64,000 nt of DNA from Candidatus Babelota bacterium (GCA_029262615.1 JAJCZD010000005.1:124001-188000), one strand, 5' to 3'; positions 45,968 through 55,050 are shown, counted from the stretch's first letter. Program-made: numbers and translations. The notes: generated from the letters alone by a model not told the origin.

Positions 45968-45976
45968 ACTATTTAG

Positions 45977-46867
45977 TTATTTGGTTTTTAATGAATTTGC
46001 TTTTTTCTGCAATCTATCTGTTTTATCCGCATCATATTCCATAAAGATCCAATGATCTAAATTGAACTTATAATGTGGATCTTGTTTTGGATTCAGATCA
46101 CGCTCAAAACTCCAAGAGGAATATGCTCGTTGTGCAGGCTTGTTTGTTATGCGTGTGCAAAGAAAGAGACTTTTTACTTTTGGCACAATAGTAAAAATTG
46201 AACTCATAAGTAAGGTAGCCAGCCCACGCTTTTGCGCAGTTGGACCGACTGCCAAGTGGGTCACTTTTATTTGCCAAACGTTAAAATTGGTCCGAATAGA
46301 AAACGCAACCAATCCTAAAATTTGCTGCGTTCCTTTTTCTTTTACGCTGACAAAAATAGCAATATCATCAGCAAACATCTTTTTCATCTGATCGCTAAAG
46401 GATGCAGGATCAAAAACAAAATGTTGTTTTAATTGTGCTTTCATTTTTTGTCCAACAGCATCCCAATCAACTGAATCAGTCCCTTGTGCAAACAACGGTC
46501 CAAATTGTTTGAACTGCGGCTCTTGCGTAGCCACCTCAGGAAATGCTTTCAAAAAATCCATTTCCACTGGTAGATAAGCATCAACTCCAATTTCCCACAC
46601 ACTTTGCAGCAGGCCAGCAAACTCAGGTGATAATAAATTGGTTATGGTTGCTTCCAACATAACTTCATCGCCCTGTTTATCTTGAGCAAAAAAGGTTTTT
46701 CTCTTTGGCAAGGTATTAAGATAGTCTAGCCAAGTAGTTTGGCTTTCGTTTTTCTGGATCATTTTCGTTCTCTTTATAATTTCAGTTTTCTTAAATGTAA
46801 AACTAGTTACTACTACTATGCCTATACAAAAGCATAGTATATGCTTTGTGCGTTTAGCATAAAACAT
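45977..46867 (-). CDS. GNAT-family acetyltransferase with N-terminal membrane anchor or signal
   Basis: A 296-residue protein. The N-terminal HILCFCIGIVVVTSFTF is a signal or anchor, odd for an enzyme that uses acetyl-CoA. The GNAT core is in the C-terminal half: VTHLAVGPTAQKRGLATLLMSS is motif A with its acetyl-CoA loop, and NKPAQRAYSSWSF follows. If the anchor is not removed, the enzyme could still face the cytoplasm. A shorter start at Met36 would drop the segment. Substrate unknown. Confidence 0.75.
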   Translation of the reverse strand: MFYAKRTKHILCFCIGIVVVTSFTFKKTEIIKRTKMIQKNESQTTWLDYLNTLPKRKTFFAQDKQGDEVMLEATITNLLSPEFAGLLQSVWEIGVDAYLPVEMDFLKAFPEVATQEPQFKQFGPLFAQGTDSVDWDAVGQKMKAQLKQHFVFDPASFSDQMKKMFADDIAIFVSVKEKGTQQILGLVAFSIRTNFNVWQIKVTHLAVGPTAQKRGLATLLMSSIFTIVPKVKSLFLCTRITNKPAQRAYSSWSFERDLNPKQDPHYKFNLDHWIFMEYDADKTDRLQKKANSLKTK

Positions 46868-47203
46868 TCATATCCTAGATATAAAAGGATTTCTTGCCAC
46901 CGAAATGGCTTATTAGATATACATGCACTAGAAAAAGTGCAACTAGTTAGTTGAAAAGAACGATAACTTTCACAAAACGACCCTTTTTGGGTTTATATAG
47001 AAAAATAGTTATAATTTATATTATATCAAATTAAAGTTATTAAACAAGCCTTGAATCGACTATCCAACTTTACCTTAAGGCTAATAAATCGGATCCATCC
47101 ATGGAAAAAATAAATATATTAAAGGCTATTTTTTCTTTTTCAAAATGTAATCAGTTTGCTCAAATCTATGAATATTACTATCCTTGATTAAAAAAGGATT
47201 CAG
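46868..47203 (+). promoter_or_regulatory. 336-base intergenic region with candidate promoter
   Basis: TTGGGT (46987-46992) and TATAAT (47010-47015) are 17 bases apart and face the acylase gene, implying a leader of about 180 bases. A tiny hairpin (accc-ttttt-gggt) overlaps the -35. A 28-codon frame starts at 47101 (MEKINILKA) but has no support. Nothing else is seen. Confidence 0.35.
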
Positions 47204-48277
47204 ATGAAAAATAATATAGCTCTATCTCTTTTTTGTGCCGGGCTTATTCCCGGTCTATCTTTTCCTTGCACAAACTTTTTTCTAAAAGCTCTTGATGGAA
47301 CGATTGTCAATGCACGTACTATGGAGTTTGGTATAAACTTAAAAAGTCAGCTTTCAGTAATTGCTCGAAATAAACAATTTCAATCACCAAATCCTAAAAA
47401 TAATAATGGTCTTTCTTGGACAAATACATATGGTTATATCTTTTTAGATGCGCTTGGGGATAATAATATTGTTGTGGATGGTATGAATGAAAAAGGTCTT
47501 GCCATTGGTGCATTGTGGTTACCCCAATCAACGCAATACGCAATCTTAAATGAATCTGACTATTCTAAAGCACTAACCATTACTTTGTTTGGCAGTTGGG
47601 TGTTGGGAAATTTTACAACAGTTGATGAGGCTAAAAAATCTCTTCCAACTGTCGCTATTTGGGGTAACAATATGGCCGCTTTAGGTTCAGTTCCACCTTT
47701 GCATGTTGCAATTACCGATTCACACGGAAAGGCAATTGTAATTGAATTTATTAATGGAAAAACGGTTGTGTATGAAAATCCAAATGGGGTACTAACTAAT
47801 GAACCAACCTTTAATTGGCAAATCACTAATTTACAAAATTATGTAAACTTAAACCCATACAACACTAAACCAGTTGTCGTTGGTGGCATAACCTATAATG
47901 CAACGGGCCAAGGAAGTGGCATGATTGGCCTACCGGGTGATTGGACCCCACCATCTCGTTTTGTGAAAGCATCATTGATGGTTGCTTCTGTTGATAAACC
48001 AAAAAATGCTGAGCAATCAGTAACGGTTGCACAACATATTATGAATAACTTTGATATTCCACTTGGTGTGGTTCGAGAAAAAAAAGATAACCAACAAGAT
48101 TATACTCAATGGACGGTATTTAAGGATCTGACTAATAAAAAATTGTATTGGAAATCTTATAATGATTCTCAACTACGGGTGGTTGATCTTAAAAAGATAA
48201 AATTTGGTGGCTCAGTAAACTATAAAGCAATTCCAGTTGAAGATGATAAGTTGAATGCAATCGAAATAAACCTATAG
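47204..48277 (+). CDS. exported choloylglycine-hydrolase/penicillin V acylase-type amidase
   Basis: Ntn-hydrolase that cuts linear amide bonds such as bile-salt or acyl-amino-acid conjugates. A 357-residue protein. The signal peptide ends GLSFP and the next residue, Cys22, is the expected N-terminal nucleophile (CTNFFLKALDGTIVNARTMEF). Further family residues are visible in LTNEPTFNWQ and LPGDWTPPSRFVKAS. Location outside the cytoplasm suggests it acts on host or envelope amides; substrate unknown. An aaaggattc precedes the ATG. Confidence 0.88.
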   Translation: MKNNIALSLFCAGLIPGLSFPCTNFFLKALDGTIVNARTMEFGINLKSQLSVIARNKQFQSPNPKNNNGLSWTNTYGYIFLDALGDNNIVVDGMNEKGLAIGALWLPQSTQYAILNESDYSKALTITLFGSWVLGNFTTVDEAKKSLPTVAIWGNNMAALGSVPPLHVAITDSHGKAIVIEFINGKTVVYENPNGVLTNEPTFNWQITNLQNYVNLNPYNTKPVVVGGITYNATGQGSGMIGLPGDWTPPSRFVKASLMVASVDKPKNAEQSVTVAQHIMNNFDIPLGVVREKKDNQQDYTQWTVFKDLTNKKLYWKSYNDSQLRVVDLKKIKFGGSVNYKAIPVEDDKLNAIEINL

Positions 48278-48280
48278 ATA

Positions 48281-48943
48281 CTAAACAAGACCGAGTTCTT
48301 TTAACCTTATATCTACCTGCTTATGAATTAATTCTATTTGTCTTTTCGGGTCTTTAGCCTCTACAAAAAGTCCAATAGATACTAATCCAGAAATAACAGA
48401 CACAACTCCTGCAATTATTTCCAAAGGTAGTAATTTTCTAAATATTTGATTATAAATCTCATATTTATCTACATCGGCTTTTGGAATTACTGTTCCCCAA
48501 CTGGAAGCGCGTGTCCCATAGTCCGAAGAGGTACAACGAATTCCTTGTTTGCGTAAATCCTTATCCAATATATCCCACGCATTCCACACACGGGTTACAA
48601 CTATATGAAGAATACCGGCTGCAACGGCACTAGCAGTTGCAACTAGTAGTGATTTACGTGCTGTTTTAGACAAGCCTTCTTTGTACTTTTTAATTTGCTT
48701 TGAGTCAGTTAGTTCTTTTTCGCATAGATTTTTCATAATATTAAGTATTTTTTGTTCATCTAATTCTTCAAGCATTGCTTGTAGATTCAAATCATCAAGT
48801 GCATTTTTAATGGTGGTTGCATTTAATAATTCCCAAGTACCTAATTTATTAGTTAGCCCGGCAAATTGGTTATGAGCTAATTCTTCCTCTGAAAGACCAA
48901 AAGCAAAAGGACATAAGAACGCCAGGAATAAAAGTTTTTTCAT
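48281..48943 (-). CDS. exported protein with two membrane segments
   Basis: A 220-residue protein. Signal peptide MKKLLFLAFLCPFAFG supports the start at 48943. A helical region (30-90) precedes hydrophobic segments at about 98-118 and 172-194, then a basic-acidic tail. The architecture (signal, two membrane segments, helices) resembles the pair at 4603-5994, but I cannot align them securely. It ends 3 bases from the convergent amidase gene. Confidence 0.65.
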   Translation of the reverse strand: MKKLLFLAFLCPFAFGLSEEELAHNQFAGLTNKLGTWELLNATTIKNALDDLNLQAMLEELDEQKILNIMKNLCEKELTDSKQIKKYKEGLSKTARKSLLVATASAVAAGILHIVVTRVWNAWDILDKDLRKQGIRCTSSDYGTRASSWGTVIPKADVDKYEIYNQIFRKLLPLEIIAGVVSVISGLVSIGLFVEAKDPKRQIELIHKQVDIRLKELGLV

Positions 48944-49013
48944 ATAATTTTCCATTAAAGATTTAAAGCTTGTATGGTATCATAAACTGTTACAATTGGC
49001 AATCGATCCAAAG

Positions 49014-49478
49014 CTATTTTTCACTCTCTAAGAGCAATCGTTTTTTTTCAATGCCCCATTTATAGCCACCAAGCTGGCCATTTTTATTGATGATTCGGTG
49101 GCAAGGAACAAAATAAGCTATTTTATTATTGGCTAATGCTTGTGCAACTGCTCGGTATGCTTTTGGCTTTGCAATTGATTCTGCTAGTGATTGATAGGTA
49201 GTAGTTTGACCAGAGGAAATAGATAAAGCAGTTTGCCACACCGCTATCTGGAATTTGGTACCAATTAAAAGTAGTTTAGAAATATCAAGTTGCTTTTTAA
49301 ACGTATATAATTTTTCTTCTTTAGAAAAATCTTCTTGATAAGTTGCTTTAAAAATACCACTTTCTGTTGAAAGAATTTTTAATGTGCCTGCATGCGTTTC
49401 ATAATAACTATAAAAAATAGTTTTATTTAAAAGATCTTTATTAAACTCTTGTTTGGAAAAAACAGTGACTTGATGCAT
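49014..49478 (-). CDS. ogt: methylated-DNA--protein-cysteine methyltransferase
   Basis: Suicidal repair protein that removes O6-methyl from guanine onto its own Cys. A 154-residue protein, normal length. The C-terminal active site VPCHRIINKNGQLGGYKWG is intact, and AIWQ-type text (FQIAVWQTALSI) precedes the helix-turn-helix. It stands in a minus-strand run ahead of sodC but has its own spacing. Confidence 0.94.
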   Translation of the reverse strand: MHQVTVFSKQEFNKDLLNKTIFYSYYETHAGTLKILSTESGIFKATYQEDFSKEEKLYTFKKQLDISKLLLIGTKFQIAVWQTALSISSGQTTTYQSLAESIAKPKAYRAVAQALANNKIAYFVPCHRIINKNGQLGGYKWGIEKKRLLLESEK

Positions 49479-49521
49479 CGTATCCTTTTTGCTCTGCTAA
49501 TTTTAGTATAAAAGTCTATTA

Positions 49522-49950
49522 CTAATCTCCAACTATTTTTTTTCTCAGTTTTTTAATCTCACTTCTGCGAGTTTTATCTTTTAGCCTCGCTTCTTTTGCA
49601 CCTTTTGATATGCGCGTTTTCATTCGTTTTTTTGGCACATGCAAGGCATTTTTAACTAGTTTTGCAAGATTGGCTAACGCTAGTTTTTTATTTTGTATTT
49701 GGCTACGCGTAGAACCATTGTGTACAATTAAATCACCCTCATCGGTCAACCGAGATTGCAATTTTTGCAGTACTCTCTCTTTCTGTTCTTGCGTTAACAC
49801 TTTTGTTGTTTGCACATTCCAGCGCACGCTAATGCGCGTGTTAGACTTATTAACATGTTGTCCGCCGGGTCCACCAGCCCTACTAGTTTTAATCTCAAGC
49901 TCATGGCCGGGGATAACAAGATTGTTTTTAATTAGTAAATCATCTTTCAT
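49522..49950 (-). CDS. arfB: ArfB/YaeJ-type peptidyl-tRNA hydrolase, ribosome rescue
   Basis: Frees stalled ribosomes by hydrolysing peptidyl-tRNA. A 142-residue protein with the catalytic AGGPGGQHVNKSNTRISVRW near residue 25 and a basic C-terminal tail (KKRMKTRISKGAKEARLKDK) that in ArfB enters the empty mRNA channel. Length and tail favour ArfB over a release factor. It lies 43 bases before ogt on the same strand. Confidence 0.92.
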   Translation of the reverse strand: MKDDLLIKNNLVIPGHELEIKTSRAGGPGGQHVNKSNTRISVRWNVQTTKVLTQEQKERVLQKLQSRLTDEGDLIVHNGSTRSQIQNKKLALANLAKLVKNALHVPKKRMKTRISKGAKEARLKDKTRRSEIKKLRKKIVGD

Positions 49951-49992
49951 AATAAAAATAAGTTACACCAAATATAATCTCGAGTACTAGTT

Positions 49993-51045
49993 TTAATTTC
50001 CAAAATAATCTTGGCATCGCTCAACCAACCGGTCAAATTCTTCTGGGTTTGCGCAAACATCAGTTTGGCCACGTTTAAATGTTATACCCAAAATGCCAGA
50101 ATCTTTTGGTGCAAAATAAATCAGCTCGTCTCTCGGCCGGCCGTTTTTCATCGTGGTGACTTTTACATTGATCATGTATTGCAGTTGTTCAATAGGTTGA
50201 TTTTGCAGTGTAACTAAATGGCCTTGAACGGGGATTATTCGCTTATCGCCAGTCAGTTTTTTTGCGCCCATGCCGGCACAATTAAAAACAATTGGTTCAT
50301 TAATATCATTAAACAAGTGTATTTCTTTTTGTACAATAGAAATGCCTAGCTTTGTTACATTGCGATGCAACTCCTGCATTATCGCTGCTGGATTTATAAA
50401 AATAGTTTTATATTCCATGAGCCCATATTGTTTGCCATTACCAAAATCGACAATAACCTTTTCCGGCTTTTGTATAAGGCTTTGGGCAACATACGGCGCA
50501 AAACCAGGATCATTATCAAAACCAAAATATGCAGGCAAAATTTTGGGCCCAGCTTGTATAAAGGGATGGGTGCCATGTGCAATCTCTACATAGTTTTTAT
50601 ATGATTCCATACCAAAACTTGTAAAAATGGTTTTTTCTTCTTGCGTGGATGATTTACGCGGCCGTGGAAAAAAGAATCCTGCCGCCCTATTGGATGGGAT
50701 GTTAGAAATCTCTTTGGCAATAATCTGAGGCGTAAAACCTTTGTGAGCTAATAATAGTGCCGTGAGCAATCCATAACAACCGGCTCCAATTACTGCTATT
50801 GGTTTATTTTTAAAAGTAGGGTTGAGCAATAGTCGTTTTTCAAATTGCCTGATTGATTCATGAACGCACCCAAACAAAAAGGTCCAACCCGCACCACCTT
50901 GCCCGTAATTGTGGCAGATAAGTTTACCCTGATTCAAAGCAGTAGAAACCTGAAATATACGTTCACGATGAGCGCGAATGCAACTTACTTTTGTTTGTAT
51001 ATGATCGGGAGAAAGTTGTGGTGGTTTTAGTTTTACAATTCTCAT
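49993..51045 (-). CDS. FAD-dependent oxidoreductase, D-amino-acid-oxidase-like
   Basis: A 350-residue protein. The FAD-binding start IAVIGAGCYGLLTALLLAHKG lies near residue 80, unusually far from the N-terminus. Later text fits the DAO fold: NRAAGFFFPRPRKS, FNCAGMGAKKLTGD, VQGHLVTLQ. The start at 51045 (MRIVKLKPPQ) is chosen over an upstream frame reaching 51201, which would overlap cfa. Substrate not certain. Divergent from cfa. Confidence 0.78.
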   Translation of the reverse strand: MRIVKLKPPQLSPDHIQTKVSCIRAHRERIFQVSTALNQGKLICHNYGQGGAGWTFLFGCVHESIRQFEKRLLLNPTFKNKPIAVIGAGCYGLLTALLLAHKGFTPQIIAKEISNIPSNRAAGFFFPRPRKSSTQEEKTIFTSFGMESYKNYVEIAHGTHPFIQAGPKILPAYFGFDNDPGFAPYVAQSLIQKPEKVIVDFGNGKQYGLMEYKTIFINPAAIMQELHRNVTKLGISIVQKEIHLFNDINEPIVFNCAGMGAKKLTGDKRIIPVQGHLVTLQNQPIEQLQYMINVKVTTMKNGRPRDELIYFAPKDSGILGITFKRGQTDVCANPEEFDRLVERCQDYFGN

Positions 51046-51191
51046 TATACTTAAATAGCTAAATTCTTTTATTATATATGCATTTAAAATATGCATATAT
51101 CGTACCATAGAAATACGCCCAACAGAAAGGCCCATAAGGTTTTCTTGACAAATAGAACAATAATTTAATAATAATAATAATAGGGGGACAC

Positions 51192-52373
51192 ATGAAGTCA
51201 AAAATTTGGATAGTATTTCTCATTCTTGTTGCAGTTGTTATTTTTTTTGTTTCTAACAGTGATGATCCAAAAATATTTGCTAAAAACTTGCTGGAAGAGG
51301 CTGAGATACAAATTAATGGTAACAAACCATCCGATCTAACGATTCATAATGAAGGGTTATATGCCCGAGTAATGAACCAAGGAACGCTTGGCTTTGGAGA
51401 GGCCTACATGGATGGTTGGTGGGATTGCCCTGCATTGGATCAGTTTTTTTATAAGATTCTTGGTTCCCAATTAGATAAAAAAATGAAATTCACCTGGAAC
51501 TTATTCTTTAGCATGCTGAAAGCCAAATTGATTAATGAACAAACAAAGGAACGTTCTTTGACCGTTGGTGAGCAACACTATGATCTGGGAAACGATTTAT
51601 ATGAACTGATGCTCGATAAGTATATGATCTACTCATGCGGTTATTGGAAAAATGCACATAATCTTGATGAAGCGCAAGAGGCCAAACTTGACTTAATCTG
51701 TAAAAAATTACAGTTAAAGCCTGGTATGAGCGTTCTTGATATTGGTTGTGGTTGGGGTGGTTTTGCAAAATATGCTGCAGAACATTACGGAGTTGAGGTT
51801 ACCGGGGTTACCATTTCCAAAGAACAAGCAAAATATGCACAAGAATTTTGTAAAGGGCTACCGGTAAAAATAGTCGTGCAAGATTACCGAGATTGTAATC
51901 AACCTTTTGATAGAGTGGTGAGCATCGGCATGTTTGAGCATGTTGGCTACAAAAATTACCGAGAGTTTATGGAAGTTGTTAACAGATGTTTAAAAGATGA
52001 TGGATTGTGCTTATTACATACTATTGGTGGCAATATTACCGTTACCTCCGGTGATCCTTGGATTGCAAAATATATTTTTCCAAATTCTATGCTGCCCTCA
52101 ATCTGCCAAATTGCAAACGCCTTTGAAGGCTTATTTATTTTGGAAGATTGGCATAACTTTAGTGCAGATTACGATAAAACATTAATGGCATGGCATGAGA
52201 AATTCACAAAGAGCTGGGAAAAGTTACAATCCAAATATGATGATCGCTTTTATCGCATGTGGAACTATTACCTGCTCTCTTGTGCGGCACTATTTAGAGC
52301 ACGCCAAGCACAACTGTGGCAATTAGTTTTATCAAAAAAAGGTGTACCGGGTGGGTATAACTCAATTCGATAA
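51192..52373 (+). CDS. cfa: cyclopropane-fatty-acyl-phospholipid synthase
   Basis: Adds a methylene bridge to unsaturated membrane lipids using S-adenosylmethionine. A 393-residue protein, normal size, with an extra N-terminal hydrophobic segment (IWIVFLILVAVVIFFV). Motifs: GEQHYDLGNDLYELMLDKYM, YSCGYW, SVLDIGCGWGGFAKYAAEHYGV, and VSIGMFEHVGYKNY. A G-rich ribosome site (taggggga) precedes the ATG. It ends directly against the convergent sodC. Confidence 0.94.
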   Translation: MKSKIWIVFLILVAVVIFFVSNSDDPKIFAKNLLEEAEIQINGNKPSDLTIHNEGLYARVMNQGTLGFGEAYMDGWWDCPALDQFFYKILGSQLDKKMKFTWNLFFSMLKAKLINEQTKERSLTVGEQHYDLGNDLYELMLDKYMIYSCGYWKNAHNLDEAQEAKLDLICKKLQLKPGMSVLDIGCGWGGFAKYAAEHYGVEVTGVTISKEQAKYAQEFCKGLPVKIVVQDYRDCNQPFDRVVSIGMFEHVGYKNYREFMEVVNRCLKDDGLCLLHTIGGNITVTSGDPWIAKYIFPNSMLPSICQIANAFEGLFILEDWHNFSADYDKTLMAWHEKFTKSWEKLQSKYDDRFYRMWNYYLLSCAALFRARQAQLWQLVLSKKGVPGGYNSIR

Positions 52374-52916
52374 TTATCCCGCTATACCAATCACCCCACA
52401 ACCAACGCGTGCACCTGCATTACCCGTTGGTTGAGAGACTAAATCATCCTCACCTGCATGCACAATAAGTCCCCGCCCAATAATGGAATTTGGGCCATTC
52501 AACGTAGTATAATTTGAGATTAGTTCATACGTAGCATTGCCATCTTTATCAGCTACAATGTTACCAAAATCACCAACATGCTGGTGTTTGGAGGCTGGGC
52601 CACCATGTGGTTGGCTTGTTGGGTTATAATGGCCTGCGGTACACATACCATCATTGCAAGCACAATCACCAAGCTCATGAACATGGAAACCGTGTTTGCC
52701 CTCAGATAATCCCTGCATTTTTGCAATAATGTGCAAACCGTCAGATTTTTGTTCAAAGGTTACAACCCCGGAAGCAGTGTTGCCTTTAGTAGGATGAATT
52801 ACTGCGTTAGCTTTGGTGACTGATCTGTAGGATGGTGAAAAATAATAAAATTTGCTGCCAATAAACAAACTCGCTAAACAAACTAAAATGAGAGCTACAA
52901 TGTTACTTATATTCAT
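52374..52916 (-). CDS. sodC: Cu/Zn superoxide dismutase, exported
   Basis: Removes superoxide outside the cytoplasm. A 180-residue protein with an N-terminal anchor or signal (IVALILVCLASLFIGS). The metal ligands are all visible: HGFHVHELGDC, GHYNP, PHGGP, HVGDFGN and IVHAGEDD. The Cys pair GDC and GCGVIG should form the fold disulfide. With MsrAB next door it suggests oxidative defence. Confidence 0.95.
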   Translation of the reverse strand: MNISNIVALILVCLASLFIGSKFYYFSPSYRSVTKANAVIHPTKGNTASGVVTFEQKSDGLHIIAKMQGLSEGKHGFHVHELGDCACNDGMCTAGHYNPTSQPHGGPASKHQHVGDFGNIVADKDGNATYELISNYTTLNGPNSIIGRGLIVHAGEDDLVSQPTGNAGARVGCGVIGIAG

Positions 52917-52956
52917 TAATTTCCTTCACTGGAAGCTTTTCAAACATTTCTAAATA

Positions 52957-53007
52957 CTAACCATAGCCCTCTTGTTCTAATTCTTCAATAGGAATAAATT
53001 TGAGTGC
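52957..53007 (-). pseudogene. MsrB-type C-terminal tail out of frame behind the gene at 52985
   Basis: On the minus strand these bases read ALKFIPIEELEQEGYG and a stop. That is the usual end of methionine sulfoxide reductase B and matches the real msrAB tail ([16 protein letters not shown]). It is one base out of frame with the overlapping gene, beside an A8 run at 53010-53017. It is either the tail of a frameshifted gene or a remnant. Confidence 0.55.
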
Positions 53008-53569
53008 TTAAAAAAAATTTTTGAAAAAAACCGTACCGATTAAGAGCAACTAATGAAACTGGTTCATCCTCTTTGCAATTCACCGCATTCTTTCCTGTGC
53101 AGCTTAGATTGAGCCATAAATTCTTCTTATGATGTAGATATTCATAATAAATATTATTCGTTCCGATAAGGATAAGACCAATATTTTGCATAATTTTTTG
53201 TTTTTTGTTTGTTAAAAACCTATGATAAGGATCATATCTGTAATTATTCTTTCGTATGTCTTTCCAATCCTCTTCAGTTAACTTTTCTAATGCGGATACC
53301 GTTCCTGCTCCTAGCAAAATTAGTTTGTCAGGAAAACCACCACGATACCGAACAAAATCTAGATGGATAAGATGGTGGCTATCTTTTCGACCACGCTCTT
53401 TTAATGATGCTTTTTTATTTTTAAGGTATTTTTGAGCATTTAGCACTTTCTTAATATGACCGCTCAATGGTCTTTTTTCGCCTTTAATATAAATTCTTTT
53501 TTCCTTGTTAGAATTCATGCCAAAAACAACTGTACAGAGTGTTCCTAAAAACAAAATTTTCTTTATCAT
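52985..53569 (-). CDS. exported protein of unknown function, possibly frameshifted at its end
   Basis: A 194-residue protein with signal peptide MIKKILFLGTLCTVVFG followed by MNSN. The middle has HLIHLDFVRYRGGFP and KLILLGAGTV; no family is recognised. The C-terminus (FFQKFFLSTQIYSY) runs through a poly-A/T tract and overlaps the out-of-frame MsrB-like tail, so the true ending may differ. It follows msrAB by 5 bases and is probably co-transcribed. Confidence 0.55.
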   Translation of the reverse strand: MIKKILFLGTLCTVVFGMNSNKEKRIYIKGEKRPLSGHIKKVLNAQKYLKNKKASLKERGRKDSHHLIHLDFVRYRGGFPDKLILLGAGTVSALEKLTEEDWKDIRKNNYRYDPYHRFLTNKKQKIMQNIGLILIGTNNIYYEYLHHKKNLWLNLSCTGKNAVNCKEDEPVSLVALNRYGFFQKFFLSTQIYSY

Positions 53570-53574
53570 TAAAT

Positions 53575-54648
53575 TTAAGTCCCAGTTTTTTTAAACAAAG
53601 GTAAATATTGACTATAACCTTCTTTTTCTAAATCCGTGACGGGAACAAATCGAAGTGCTGCAGAATTGATACAATAGCGCAAACCAGTTGGTGGTGGCCC
53701 GTCTTTAAAAACATGTCCTAAATGGGAATTTGCATGTTTACTACGAACTTCTATGCGGGTAGTAAACCAACCACGATCTTCTTTTTCAAGAATATTATTT
53801 GGTTCTAATGGTTTCCAGAAACTTGGCCAACCGGTACCAGATTTAAATTTTTCTTTTGAACTAAACAAAGGCTCACCCGAGACAATATCAACATAAATGC
53901 CGGTAGATTTATTATCATTGTACTTATTGGAAAATGCTGGTTCAGTGCCATCTTGTTGGGTTACCTTATATTGCAATGGCGTTAGTTTTTTGCGAAGTTC
54001 TTTATCCGATGGTTTAGAGTATTTTTTATTAATCGGATTATTCGGATTGGAATTTGTCTTTTTATTATTCCAATATTTATTCAAAAATTGGTCACGTCCC
54101 GATCGATAGCGATAGTATTTATATCGAATGGGATTTGTCTTTGCATAATCTTGATGATATTCCTCAGCTTTCCAAAAAGTAGATGCCGGCAAAATGTCAG
54201 TAACAATTGGTACGGGAAATCGTTTTGATTGCTCTAATTTATCTTTTGATGCAATTGCTTTTTCTTTTTGGTCTTCATTGTGATAAAAAATTGCGCTCCG
54301 ATATTGCCTACCACGGTCAACAAATTGCCCTCCAGCATCGGTTGGATCTACATTACGCCAAAAAACATCAAGCAATGTATTGTAAGAAACTATTTGCGGA
54401 TTATAGGTAACTTGTACCGTTTCAATATAATCTTTTTCTGCATAATCTTTATAGGTTGGGTTTTCTCCCGTGCCGCCCATATATCCGGCCACCACATTCT
54501 TTACACCAGAAAGTTCTTCATAGGGCGGTTCCATACACCAAAAGCAACCCCCAGCAAAAGTAGCTTTTTCAAGAGTTGTATCTTGTTTCTTCACCGCTCC
54601 CATCGCTTCTCCTACAAAAAAAATACTTATTGTTAGTAATAGATACAT
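53575..54648 (-). CDS. msrAB: exported methionine sulfoxide reductase MsrA-MsrB fusion
   Basis: Repairs both S- and R-methionine sulfoxide in exported proteins. A 357-residue protein with a signal segment ([16 protein letters not shown]). MsrA domain: [14 protein letters not shown] with its catalytic Cys near residue 37, and [10 protein letters not shown]. MsrB domain from about 215: [24 protein letters not shown] and [13 protein letters not shown] with the catalytic Cys. The zinc Cys pairs of some MsrB are absent. Order A then B. Confidence 0.95.
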   Translation of the reverse strand: MYLLLTISIFFVGEAMGAVKKQDTTLEKATFAGGCFWCMEPPYEELSGVKNVVAGYMGGTGENPTYKDYAEKDYIETVQVTYNPQIVSYNTLLDVFWRNVDPTDAGGQFVDRGRQYRSAIFYHNEDQKEKAIASKDKLEQSKRFPVPIVTDILPASTFWKAEEYHQDYAKTNPIRYKYYRYRSGRDQFLNKYWNNKKTNSNPNNPINKKYSKPSDKELRKKLTPLQYKVTQQDGTEPAFSNKYNDNKSTGIYVDIVSGEPLFSSKEKFKSGTGWPSFWKPLEPNNILEKEDRGWFTTRIEVRSKHANSHLGHVFKDGPPPTGLRYCINSAALRFVPVTDLEKEGYSQYLPLFKKTGT

Positions 54649-54701
54649 ACTTGCCCTTTTTTAACAACTTACCTTATAAAAGAAAATTTTTTTTAAGGCA
54701 T

Positions 54702-54730
54702 AAAAAAAGAGGGTAGTTAAAACCCTCTTT
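54702..54730 (-). terminator. rho-independent terminator after the 67-residue gene
   Basis: A 9-base stem (aaagagggt/accctcttt) with a 7-base loop, followed on the minus strand by a T run. It sits 30 bases beyond the stop. Confidence 0.8.
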
Positions 54731-54759
54731 ACATTTTTAGCTGCGATAAAAGATTCTAC

Positions 54760-54963
54760 CTATCTTTTTTTACGCAACATTGGCAAGCCAGTACGTGCAT
54801 TTTCTGTTACTTCGTAACCATCTGGCAGCGCATCTAAAGCATTTTCGCCTGCTGCACCAGCAAAATAATAAATTCTTTGCTTTCTGCCACCTGCTAAGGT
54901 TACTTCTTTAGAATGCAAATGATATGTTTTGCCACTTTTTTTGGATTTTACGGTATAAGCCAC
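54760..54963 (-). CDS. small conserved cytoplasmic protein
   Basis: A 67-residue protein with no signal peptide: SKKSGKTYHLHSKEV, then GGRKQRIYYFA, GENALDALPDGYEV and a basic tail RKKR. I recall similar small proteins in reduced genomes, without a known function. It is monocistronic, with its own terminator and gctcc (ggagc on the minus strand) upstream. Confidence 0.7.
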   Translation of the reverse strand: MAYTVKSKKSGKTYHLHSKEVTLAGGRKQRIYYFAGAAGENALDALPDGYEVTENARTGLPMLRKKR

Positions 54964-55050
54964 AATAGCTCCTTATGATTTTTAGCTTTATTTCATCATA
55001 TACAAAATAACGTACTGGATTCATTTGAAAAAATCTAGATTTCATGAGAT

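Noticed and set aside
47101-47187. 28-codon frame upstream of the amidase gene
   Set aside because: Too short, with no ribosome site; could be a leader peptide but nothing supports it beyond position.
50270-50593. 107-codon plus-strand frame inside the FAD oxidase gene
   Set aside because: Antisense to a clear enzyme; composition and lack of a start site point to a shadow frame.
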